36,561 nucleotides of DNA from the NCBI GenBank assembly GCA_021793405.1, contig JAJYSV010000041.1, positions 1 through 36,561 on the forward strand, read 5' to 3'. This document shows, in pieces, positions 1 to 7,103 of the stretch. The stretch is from Acidobacteriota bacterium (GTDB lineage Bacteria; Acidobacteriota; Terriglobia; Terriglobales; Acidobacteriaceae). A program made the position numbers and the translations under genes. The notes below the pieces were generated by a model. The model was not told the DNA's origin, searched no databases, and saw nothing but the letters and a program-made list of their open reading frames with translations. How positions within the stretch are numbered: position 1 is the first letter of the stretch; each line of letters starts with the position of its first letter.

Positions 1-1
1 C

Positions 2-127
2 GCTCCTTTTCTCGGCATTCGACTACGCCTGAACAACGCAGTTATGCCATAAAAACAGCGGCCTTTTGCTAATTATTTTTGCCCCCCGCATTTACTCATC
101 GAATAGCACCGTGAGAAATCGCGGCTA
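2..127. repeat. Left copy of 126-bp terminal inverted repeat
   Basis: Read on the opposite strand, the last 126 bases of the window (36436-36561) match positions 2-127 exactly by eye. The two copies diverge at the GCGGCTA that leads into a hairpin repeat on the left. No transposase lies near either end, and the interior is ordinary chromosome, so this is more likely a multicopy intergenic repeat where an assembly broke than a transposon end. The length of 126 bases is close to a common assembly k-mer overlap. Confidence 0.85.
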
Positions 128-129
128 AT

Positions 130-235
130 CCCACGGCTAGCCGCAAAAGACGCGGCTAGCGTGGGGCACCGCACCCGAGGATCACGGGAAGTGCGAACAT
201 ACTTCCACCCCACATCTCAAATGCGAGATGTGGGG
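130..235. repeat. Pair of REP-like hairpins
   Basis: Two inverted repeats stand about 40 bases apart. The first (130-165) has arms built on GGCTAGCCGC and GCGGCTAGC around an A-rich loop. The second (208-235) has arms CCCCACATCTC and GAGATGTGGGG. Each is followed by a GGGGCA tail. The same pair recurs at 11214-11323 and in altered form at 12725-12870, so this is a dispersed intergenic repeat family. It lies downstream of the minus-strand rlpA-like gene and could also act in termination or mRNA stability. Confidence 0.75.
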
Positions 236-326
236 CAGCCAGGTTTCCTCGGCTTCCCGCCAACGGCGATGTCCTTTGCCTTCGGCTCAGGATGACAATT
301 TCGCATCGCACCCTGGGGCTAAACAA

Positions 327-1067
327 CTAGTCGAGGCGGACGATGTAGGCTTCGCCTTCGGAAGGCTGGGCAATGCGAGCGATTTGTTCGGCCGAGCGGT
401 GCGATTCTCCATCGGGACGAATGCGTACCCAGTAGCCGGTGGCGCCGCGAAAATCGATGACGTTGGCGCTGGGATACTCGCGCTGCAGGCGATCACGCAG
501 TTTTTTTGCGGAGCCTGCACTATGGTAGACGCCGATCTGGACGCACCAGTGGCCTTCCCGCGCCGCGTTGGGAGGGAGGCGTAGCACGTCGATGCGGACG
601 CGCGCGGTTCCAGTACGCCACACGCCAATTCTGATGGCGGCGGCGCGGGACAGATCGAGGATGCGGCCACGGACGAACGGGCCGCGATCCGTGATGGTGA
701 CTACGACGGATTGGCGGGTGGAGAGATTTGTAACTCGGACGACGGTACCCAGGGGCAGAGTGCGATGCGCGGCCGTCATGGCGTTCTGGTTGTAGATTTG
801 GCCGTTGGCGCCGCGGGCGTTATGGTAGGGAGCGCCGTACCAACTGGCGATGCCGACCTGGCTGGCTTCGGGTTTTTGCCGGCGTTGCGGCGGCAACTCC
901 GGAGACGGCGGCGCAGGGGCGTAGGGCTGCTCTTCCGGTGGCGGAGGAGGCGCGGGAGCCTGGATTTTTCGATGACCGCACCCCGATGCAAGCAGGCAAA
1001 CAGCGAACAGTCCGGAGAAAAAGGTTGCGGCGCGCATCCTTCGCTTGTGCTGGCAGGGGAGGTTCAT
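327..1067 (-). CDS. rlpA: RlpA-like septal ring lipoprotein (DPBB + SPOR)
   Basis: This is an exported lipoprotein of about 246 residues. The N-terminus is basic and hydrophobic and ends in a lipobox LLASGC (Cys30), followed by a proline-rich linker (about 36-60). A double-psi beta-barrel domain (about 71-162) carries VGIASWYG, TLPLGT and TDRGPF, the RlpA signature including the Asp of the active groove. A C-terminal SPOR domain (about 173-246) would bind denuded glycan strands at the septum. Family members are lytic transglycosylases acting on peptidoglycan in the periplasm. The start at 1067 has AAAAGGAAA nine bases upstream and gives a normal lipoprotein signal. An in-frame ATG at 1100 with GAAGGA is the alternative and adds 11 residues. 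It is transcribed away from the next gene and followed by the 130-235 hairpins. Confidence 0.9.
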   Translation of the reverse strand: MNLPCQHKRRMRAATFFSGLFAVCLLASGCGHRKIQAPAPPPPPEEQPYAPAPPSPELPPQRRQKPEASQVGIASWYGAPYHNARGANGQIYNQNAMTAAHRTLPLGTVVRVTNLSTRQSVVVTITDRGPFVRGRILDLSRAAAIRIGVWRTGTARVRIDVLRLPPNAAREGHWCVQIGVYHSAGSAKKLRDRLQREYPSANVIDFRGATGYWVRIRPDGESHRSAEQIARIAQPSEGEAYIVRLD

Positions 1068-1241
1068 GACGCATTTTCCTTTTAGCTGTTGCGCGGGCAT
1101 CTCATTCCTTCAGTTTTACCTGAAAACCCGCACGGGGTAGACCGCATCTCTCTACATGGGCCGATGGCAAATTGAATACCCAAAGCGTCGGAAAGCGCGT
1201 CTAACATCAATTAGGAGCCAGCCGAAGGTTGAGGGGTTTGT

Positions 1242-2018
1242 TTGCGGATAATTTTTGGTGCTCTTTGCCTGCTGCTGCTGCTACCGACTTCGCGTGCGGC
1301 GGCGGGACAGTCGAGCACGCCGTCGGTGTTGCCAGATGCGCCGTCGCCGGTTGTCAGTTCCGCGAAATCCGCACCCGCGATGCAGACCCCCGCATCCAGC
1401 GCCGGGGCAAAACGGTATGCGCCTCTTTATGCCCGCACGATTTTTCCCGGTCAGCTTGCGCAGCCTCTGACGGTGAGGGACAAATTCATCTATTCATTTC
1501 GACAGATGGTCGAGCCGGTGAACCTAGTTCCGGCGGTATTTTCCTCCGCGGAAAGCCAGTGGCGGAACACCGATCCAAAGTATGGGACCGATTCCGGCGC
1601 GTTCGACCAGCGTCTGGGGGCCGCGTTGATACGGGAAGACAGCGACCGCTTGTTTACCAATGCCGTTTTGCCGTCGCTGCTGCATGAGGATCCCCGCTAC
1701 TATCGGCTGGGCGAGGGAAGCACGATGACGCGTGCGGAATACGCCGTGAAGCAGATGTTCGTCGTACGTTCAGACAGCGGGAAAAGTACTCTAAATTACG
1801 CTGGTTTCATTGGGCGCGCCATGGCTGAGGGACTGACCCAGGCATACTATCCCGACACCAGTCGCGGCGGGGGAGTGGTACTGCGAGGACTGGGTGCTTC
1901 GCTGGGAGGTCTGGCCGCCTTCAACCTGATGCGCGAATTTGTACCGAAAGAAGTGTTCACTCACCTGACAATTTTTGGTCATTCATCGACGACCAAGTCG
2001 GCGCAAGCAGGCGATTGA
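1242..2018 (+). CDS. Exported LPDAPSP-motif protein, paralog A
   Basis: This is an unrecognised exported protein of 258 residues, first of three tandem paralogs. A signal peptide (1-21) is followed by LPDAPSP at 30-36 and a low-complexity Ser/Ala/Pro stretch, then a conserved domain (about 75-245). The domain holds PSLLHEDPRYY (about 144-154), NYAGF, and a C-terminal NLMREFVP. Paralogs B and C share the H-(E/Q)-D box, an NY box and an N-L-x-x-E-F box in the same order. The start is TTG at 1242, chosen because GAGGGG sits five bases upstream and the frame runs directly into the signal peptide. Location is probably periplasmic or outer membrane, and the function is unknown. It may be cotranscribed with paralog B 162 bases downstream, though B has its own AT-rich upstream region. 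Confidence 0.8.
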   Translation: MRIIFGALCLLLLLPTSRAAAGQSSTPSVLPDAPSPVVSSAKSAPAMQTPASSAGAKRYAPLYARTIFPGQLAQPLTVRDKFIYSFRQMVEPVNLVPAVFSSAESQWRNTDPKYGTDSGAFDQRLGAALIREDSDRLFTNAVLPSLLHEDPRYYRLGEGSTMTRAEYAVKQMFVVRSDSGKSTLNYAGFIGRAMAEGLTQAYYPDTSRGGGVVLRGLGASLGGLAAFNLMREFVPKEVFTHLTIFGHSSTTKSAQAGD

Positions 2019-2179
2019 GGCGCATTTCCCTAGGATGGTGAGTTTTGCCCGTGATGAATTGCGCCGCTGCCGGTCGCGTGGCGGGGCGATTCCATGCGGG
2101 CCTTCGATGTGCCAATAGCCCACAGAGCCGACTGGGTCTTACAATATCTTAAAAGCTTAAGACAAAGCAGGAGAGACGT

Positions 2180-3280
2180 TTGCGACGCAATTTCTGGACA
2201 TTGTATTTGCTCGTGATGGTGGCGAGCGCTCCCGTGACGATGGCCCTCTCCGCACCCTCTGAAAACTTGCCGGATGCTCCCCTGCCGCAGCAGGGAGCCA
2301 GCCAAGATTCCAGTGCGGCGGCTTCGTCGGCGAGCGTAGAGGGGTCGGTGCTCGATCTGCATAACGCGCCGATTGCGGGTGTCCAGGTGACGGTGATTGG
2401 CCAGAACAATGGAGTGCGGCGCACGGTCACAGTGGACAGCAATGGGGCGTTCACGATCACGGGTCTGTCGCCCGGGAGTTACATGGTGACGATTACGCTG
2501 CCGGGTCTGTCGGCGTCCGACGCCACCGAAGTGCAACTGGGGGCGGGCGAGGAGCGCGAACTGCCGTTGGTGACATCGCGAACTCCCAGGACCAGCAGCA
2601 CAGTGCAAGTGGTGGCGAACATGAATCAGGTGGCCACGGCGCAGGTGAAGGAGGCGGAGAAGCAGCGGGTGCTGGGGGTGGTTCCGAACTTTTACACCGC
2701 CTATATATGGAAGTCGGCGCCGATGACGCCGAAGCTGAAGTTCCAACTGGCACTGCGAGCGGAAATCGATCCGATGGAATTCGCAGTGGACGCAGGGGTT
2801 GCCGGAGTAGAGCAGTGGCACAATACCTTTCCCGGATATGGCGGAGGCTGGCAGGGTTACGGGAAGCGATTTGGGTCGGCGTATGCCGATTCGGTGATTG
2901 GCGCATTTCTAGGACGCGCCATTCTGCCGACGCTTTTTCATCAGGACCCGCGCTACTTTTTCCGCGGTTCCGGGAGTATCCGCTCGCGTGTGTTCTATGC
3001 GTTGGCGCAGACGTTCGTCACCCGAGGAGACGACGGGCAGACAGAGCCGAACTACTCGCATGTGCTGGGGAACTTCATTACGGCGGGCGTTTCGAACGTC
3101 TACCGGGCTCCCAGCGACCGGAGCGCGAGCCTGACGTTTCGAGACGCTGGAATCGTTACCGCTGGGGACGCAGCGGGAAATCTGTTGCGCGAATTTCTAT
3201 CGCGTCCGTTCACCTCGAACGTGCCTGGGTTTGCCAACGGCAAGCAGTCGAGTCCGCCTGCAGGCGGCGTAGCGCACTGA
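2180..3280 (+). CDS. Exported LPDAPLP-motif protein with carboxypeptidase-regulatory-like domain, paralog B
   Basis: This exported protein has 366 residues. The signal peptide spans about 1-25, and LPDAPLP lies at 30-36, the same position as in paralog A. Residues about 52-131 form a carboxypeptidase-regulatory-like (Ig-fold) domain, seen from VEGSVLDLHNAPIAGVQV, the FTITGLSPGSYMVTI strand pattern and its Gly/Pro turns. The C-terminal domain (about 170-360) matches paralogs A and C, with PTLFHQDPRYFF (250-261), an NYSH box and NLLREFL. The start is TTG at 2180, supported by AGGAGA six bases upstream. Just before it lies a 14-bp inverted repeat (2148-2161, CTTAA/TTAAG) and a TACAAT at 2140 that could be a -10 box. 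Function is unknown. The regulatory-like domain is typical of outer-membrane proteins in this phylum. Confidence 0.8.
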   Translation: MRRNFWTLYLLVMVASAPVTMALSAPSENLPDAPLPQQGASQDSSAAASSASVEGSVLDLHNAPIAGVQVTVIGQNNGVRRTVTVDSNGAFTITGLSPGSYMVTITLPGLSASDATEVQLGAGEERELPLVTSRTPRTSSTVQVVANMNQVATAQVKEAEKQRVLGVVPNFYTAYIWKSAPMTPKLKFQLALRAEIDPMEFAVDAGVAGVEQWHNTFPGYGGGWQGYGKRFGSAYADSVIGAFLGRAILPTLFHQDPRYFFRGSGSIRSRVFYALAQTFVTRGDDGQTEPNYSHVLGNFITAGVSNVYRAPSDRSASLTFRDAGIVTAGDAAGNLLREFLSRPFTSNVPGFANGKQSSPPAGGVAH

Positions 3281-3570
3281 TCGGCGCGATCCACGGTTGG
3301 TGGATGCCGCGCGTTCGCCGAGAAAGAAGCAAGCGGGCTGCCGCGGCGGGATGACTGTCGAAGGGGCAGGAGTTCTGGGGTGAACCGCATCGGGCACCAT
3401 TACGGTGAGGGGAGTGCAGCTCTTTCGTCGCAAATATGGTCATATGTTAGAGATAGTTACAGACAGTTCCAGGCCCAGCGCTGACAGAAGCCAGCCCAGG
3501 GTGGTGAGGACGATGATGGAAGCATCGCATCGTCCTTTCGCGCGATGTCTAATCTATAACGGACCGGAGA

Positions 3571-4650
3571 ATGTTACAGAGAGCACTGGTGATCCAAGGC
3601 GTGACTGTGCTGGCCCTTCTGATGCCGCCGGGAATCGCGGCGCAGTTGCCCGATGCGCCATCCCCGGCGCAAGTGGTTGAGAAGGCTCGGCCTTCGACCG
3701 CTGCGGATCTATCCTACGACGGTTTCCATTTCGATAGCGCTTTGGAATCGGCGCAGATTCGCGAACCGGCCGCGCAAGAGACTCCCAACGCAGTTCCGAG
3801 GGTGACGGAAGTCTCCAGTTCTACGGCGAATCCGGAGCAGATCGCAGCCTGGATGGAGCCCGCTGCTGAAGGTTTCGCTCGTCCGGTTACAAGAAAAACT
3901 ATGAGGCCCGAGCTTCCGCCCAATGACGCGACCCTGCAGGCCATTCCTGGTTCCGCTCCCGCGTTGTACAACCCATGCCCCAAAGATGCCTGCGCCGTAG
4001 CGGAGGCGAAGATGTGCTGCAGGCAACAAGTTTCGTCTCCATTTGAGAAATATCTGAATGAGCCAGGCGTCGTTCCGCTGACGGCGCGCGACAATTTGCG
4101 GTCAGCGGTGCGCGGGATCATCGATCCCTTCAACCTGCTGACTATCGGCGGCGACTCCGCGATTGGCATTGCGTCGGATTCCCATTCTCCGTATGGGCCG
4201 GGCATGGTCGGGTTCGCGAAGTATGCCGGCGTGAGTATGACGGAAGACATCACGGGCGAGTTTTTCGGCACGTTTTTAGTGCCTTCGCTGGTACACCAGG
4301 ACGCGCACTATCATCGCGAGCCGTTTCTGCCGATCAAGCGGAGGATTCTGCATGCGTTTGTGCAGATTGTATGGACGCAGAGCTATACCGGGCGGCCGAT
4401 GTTCAACTATGCCAATTTCGTGGGCGGGGCTGCCACGGCAGCTGTGAGCAACACGTTTGTGCCGGGGCCGAATCGACAGGGATTCGGGAGTACCGCCCAA
4501 CGGCTGGCGCTGGCGTTCGCGATCAGTCCATCAGGCAATCTGATCGAGGAATTTGTGCCTGACCTGGCCAGCCATATCAATCTGCGCATCGTGATCTTCC
4601 AACGCATCCTGAATTCAGTCACGCTGGAGGAGAGCGGGGTGATGCAATAG
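3571..4650 (+). CDS. Exported LPDAPSP-motif protein, paralog C
   Basis: This third paralog has 359 residues. The signal peptide spans about 1-24, with LPDAPSP at 26-32 right after it. A long variable region (about 33-150) holds a cluster of four cysteines, CPKDAC and MCC, absent from paralogs A and B. The C-terminal conserved domain (about 165-345) has VPSLVHQDAHY (237-247), FNYANF and NLIEEFVP. The ATG at 3571 has GGAG almost touching it, and TATAAC lies ten bases upstream, so the mRNA leader may be very short. A GTG at 3589 is an alternative start. The domain is more diverged than in A and B; for example the DPRY of A and B reads DAHY. Function is unknown. The gap of 290 bases before it shows no gene. 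Confidence 0.78.
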   Translation: MLQRALVIQGVTVLALLMPPGIAAQLPDAPSPAQVVEKARPSTAADLSYDGFHFDSALESAQIREPAAQETPNAVPRVTEVSSSTANPEQIAAWMEPAAEGFARPVTRKTMRPELPPNDATLQAIPGSAPALYNPCPKDACAVAEAKMCCRQQVSSPFEKYLNEPGVVPLTARDNLRSAVRGIIDPFNLLTIGGDSAIGIASDSHSPYGPGMVGFAKYAGVSMTEDITGEFFGTFLVPSLVHQDAHYHREPFLPIKRRILHAFVQIVWTQSYTGRPMFNYANFVGGAATAAVSNTFVPGPNRQGFGSTAQRLALAFAISPSGNLIEEFVPDLASHINLRIVIFQRILNSVTLEESGVMQ

Positions 4651-4757
4651 GTGTGGTGAAGCTTATGCGCGGACGGCCGTTCACGGTGTGCCAATCACCC
4701 AGCCTATATCGACATTCCTCTCCCTGCCGAGGTGCGCATTGCGCTTGCCAGAAGATA

Positions 4758-4790
4758 CGGGAGCTGCGGCGCGGATATGCCGCGCTCCCG
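4758..4790. terminator. Strong hairpin between convergent genes
   Basis: An inverted repeat with outer arms CGGGAG/CTCCCG and inner arms GCGGC/GCCGC lies between the converging ends of paralog C (4650) and the beta-helix gene (4811). There is no T-tract on either side, so it could act as a Rho-independent-like barrier or only as an mRNA 3' stabiliser. Confidence 0.4.
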
Positions 4791-4810
4791 GTACCTCGAT
4801 TGGGCCGCTC

Positions 4811-6160
4811 TTAGTTGAACCCGGGGCCCCTGTCCGGGACCTCATCTTCAAACGGCTGCGTCAGCCACGGTATATAAGAAACACCGGGTCCCTGCACGGT
4901 TGCGCAGTGCCCTTTGTCCGGGCCGAATGGGCAGTTCCACCAGTTTTCGGTTGCATCCACAGTTCCGGCGCCCAAATTGTCAATCCCGATCCCGGCGGAA
5001 AAGTTGTTGAAGTGGACATTCAGCTGGCCGACTGGGGCGCTGAACCCAACGTCAATCGCTTCGCTGTCGAAGGTGTTCTGAGAGACGACTGTGCCGGTCA
5101 GCTGGCCTTTGCTGAAGATGTTGATGCCGGTCGGACCCGGCGTGGGGGCGCTTGGATTATCGGGTCCATTTCCAGAAAACCGGTTGCCCACGATGACGTT
5201 GTCATTCATGTTGACGGGCGGAGCGGCTGGAGGTGCGGCGTGGTTGTGCATGGCGACTCCTGTCGCTCCGTTATCCAGGATGTCGTTGTCGATCACCACA
5301 TTTCCCGTGTTCGTGGTTCCCGGGGATGGCGCAAAGATGCCGACTCCCGCGCCGGGCGACTGGGTTCCGTTGCGCAGGGAAACGTTGCGGGAGATGGTGT
5401 TATACCAAACACCGAAGGAGAGCTTGACTCCCGAAATAGCAGGCGCGTGAGAAGCCAGCGTGATCCCGCAGTCATACACGTTGTCGTGGACGAAGTTCTT
5501 GCTGATGAGGTTGTGATCACTGGGGCCGGTCTCGTCGGAGGTGAGAATGCCGCCCGCATTGTGCGCCACTTCATTGCGCAGAATTGTGGAGTGATCGGCG
5601 CCCATCAGGTGAATGCCCTCGCCGCAGTCGCCGCCCTCGTTGGTCTCGAAGGCCGGAAGCCCCGGGCAGGAGCCGCTACTGCTGTCGAGAGAACGATCGT
5701 TGTCCGTCACCTGATTGTCGACCAATGTCACGTTGGTCGCATTGGTCAGAAGAATGCCCTCGAAGTTCGCGTTACGAACAGTGAAGCCGGAGATGACTAC
5801 ATTGGCCACCCCGGGATTTGGCGCTGTGCTCATGCCGTCGACCCAGATACCGTTGGCGAGGCTGGTAGCGTCGATGATTGCATCATGATCATGCTGCGAC
5901 ATAGCGATGAGCGAAATAGATTTCGTGATGATCACCTGCTCGCTGTAGACCCCCGGCCAGACCTGAATGACATCGCCGGGTGAAGCCGCTGAGACCGCGG
6001 CGCCGATGGTGGAAGTGCAGCCATGGCTGCCATGTGAGTTGACGCAGAGTGTGGCGGCTGAAGCTGAAAGGACCAGGCCTGTCATCGAAAGCCCGGCCAC
6101 GCCGACTAGAAACAGCCGAAGGATGTGGGCGGCGGTTCTGTGGTTGGAACGCAGAGTCAT
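4811..6160 (-). CDS. Exported right-handed parallel beta-helix repeat protein
   Basis: This secreted protein has 449 residues. The signal peptide (about 1-35) ends in ASAATL. The body is made of beta-helix coils (PbH1-type repeats) with the usual asparagine ladders, such as NVVISGFTVRN, NVTLVDNQVTDN, HSTILRNEVAHN and VIDNDILDNGATGV. The C-terminus has the NWWNCPFGP box that often closes such proteins, and six or more cysteines. The family covers polysaccharide lyases, NosD-like periplasmic proteins and adhesins; no catalytic signature is clear, so the substrate is unknown. The start at 6160 was chosen because GAGGAGG lies six bases upstream and the signal peptide starts at once. An upstream in-frame extension to 6334 lacks both. 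The ribosome site is inside a perfect hairpin (6163-6178). Confidence 0.85.
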   Translation of the reverse strand: MTLRSNHRTAAHILRLFLVGVAGLSMTGLVLSASAATLCVNSHGSHGCTSTIGAAVSAASPGDVIQVWPGVYSEQVIITKSISLIAMSQHDHDAIIDATSLANGIWVDGMSTAPNPGVANVVISGFTVRNANFEGILLTNATNVTLVDNQVTDNDRSLDSSSGSCPGLPAFETNEGGDCGEGIHLMGADHSTILRNEVAHNAGGILTSDETGPSDHNLISKNFVHDNVYDCGITLASHAPAISGVKLSFGVWYNTISRNVSLRNGTQSPGAGVGIFAPSPGTTNTGNVVIDNDILDNGATGVAMHNHAAPPAAPPVNMNDNVIVGNRFSGNGPDNPSAPTPGPTGINIFSKGQLTGTVVSQNTFDSEAIDVGFSAPVGQLNVHFNNFSAGIGIDNLGAGTVDATENWWNCPFGPDKGHCATVQGPGVSYIPWLTQPFEDEVPDRGPGFN

Positions 6161-6162
6161 AC

Positions 6163-6178
6163 GAACCTCCTCAGGTTC
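6163..6178 (-). promoter_or_regulatory. Hairpin enclosing the Shine-Dalgarno of the beta-helix gene
   Basis: On the minus strand a perfect 6-bp stem, GAACCT and AGGTTC, closes a GAGG loop, two bases before the ATG at 6160. The GAGGAGG ribosome site is split between loop and stem, so folding could limit initiation. It may be chance, as only one example is in view. Confidence 0.4.
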
Positions 6179-6509
6179 GACGGTGAATTTGGAATGGGGC
6201 GTTGGGTGGGGAAATGCCAAGGACCCGACACAGCTGTGCCGATGTGACACCCGGCGAGAGTCGTTTATCGGGGATGACAAACTGCGCTCTACCCGGGCGA
6301 CGGGTAGTATGGCAGGTGCAAGTGCGCTTTGCAATAGTTATTTCGCAAAGGTTCCTGCTGGTCCGGCCTTGGAGGAGTGGTTCGACGATTCTGTTGTCGG
6401 CAAGAGTGGTTGGGCGGAAGCATCACGAAGGGCTTACATCGGATGGAGACAGTTGAGAGCCTGCGCACATCGCAGTTCCGAACACGGGCCTACGGATGAA
6501 GGCCGGCCG

Positions 6510-6539
6510 TGTCCGCCGAGTCTATGTCCGCTGAGTCTG
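6510..6539. repeat. 15-bp imperfect tandem repeat
   Basis: Two adjacent copies of TGTCCGCYGAGTCTR are seen, differing at two positions. There is no gene here; it could be slippage in non-coding DNA. Confidence 0.6.
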
Positions 6540-6694
6540 TGGCTGTCGAGCTTAGGAGTAGCGCATCTTTTTGAGATCGGCGATCAATCCTGGCCCGCTC
6601 GGGTGCCATCCCAGCCATTGCTGCGTTTGCGCGCTCGGGGCTGGCAACCATCAATCAATAGGAAAAGTTAAATTTGGTCAAGCGAACAAAACGC

Positions 6695-6755
6695 AGGTCC
6701 CTCCACTTCGCTACGCTCCGGTCGGGTCACCCAGGCAACCCGGGATGACAAAGGG
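6695..6755. repeat. Degenerate dispersed intergenic repeat
   Basis: This contains a CTTCGCTACGCTCCGG-type imperfect palindrome followed by GGTCACCCAGG and GGGATGACAA. CACCCAGG and GGATGACA also occur beside the hairpin repeats at 231-295 and 12862-12910, so this looks like a worn member of the same intergenic family. Confidence 0.45.
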
Positions 6756-6827
6756 AGTGGTCGGATCATTAGCGAGAATGACAAATCTGGAGGCTCGGGC
6801 CTTTAGATACAAGCTACTAGGTTACCG

Positions 6828-6900
6828 GGAACGGGTCCATTCACGTGGGGTTAATCTCCATCGAAGGCACAAAAACACCCATTCAATGGAGAGCCGTTCC
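6828..6900. repeat. Nested inverted repeat upstream of the Tes-like gene
   Basis: Outer arms GGAACGG (6828-6834) and CCGTTCC (6894-6900) enclose inner arms TCTCCAT (6855-6861) and ATGGAGA (6886-6892). A CCATTCA occurs twice inside. The structure lies about 200 bases before the radical SAM start and could be part of a structured leader or a protein-binding region. Confidence 0.45.
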
Positions 6901-7103
6901 GGTGCCCGGTGGAGGGTGCGTAAGCTGGAGGTGTAGTAAGGGAGCGTCCTGTGCGGGGACAAGACAGAAACTCCGCGCAGCGTATCCAATCGTGTGTCGG
7001 CTGTTGATGGCATGTGGGCAGGGGCAAAGGCGGAGTGCCGATGCAATCCACCCAGGAAAAGCCTTGACGTCCACTCGACCAAGCAGTTCAGGAGAAGCAG
7101 GAA

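Larger units (their letters stand above)
6179..7103. other. Long intergenic region
   Basis: This stretch of about 920 bases between the divergently transcribed beta-helix and radical SAM genes shows no convincing gene on either strand; open frames here have no ribosome site or recognisable protein. It holds a 15-bp tandem repeat, a degenerate dispersed repeat, a nested inverted repeat at 6828-6900, and a pair of distant arms ACTCCGC (about 6972) and GCGGAGT (about 7030). It must also contain the promoters of both neighbours. A TAAGCT at about 6923 is a possible -10 box for the plus strand, without a clear -35. Confidence 0.6.

Noticed and set aside
4688-5983. Long open frame on the plus strand opposite the beta-helix gene
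   Set aside because: The minus strand encodes a clear signal peptide and beta-helix repeats; the plus product has no recognisable domain and is a shadow.
6900-7100. Possible riboswitch (cobalamin- or TPP-like) before the Tes-like gene
   Set aside because: No B12 box, TPP CTGAGA core or other consensus element could be found; only loose inverted arms remain.
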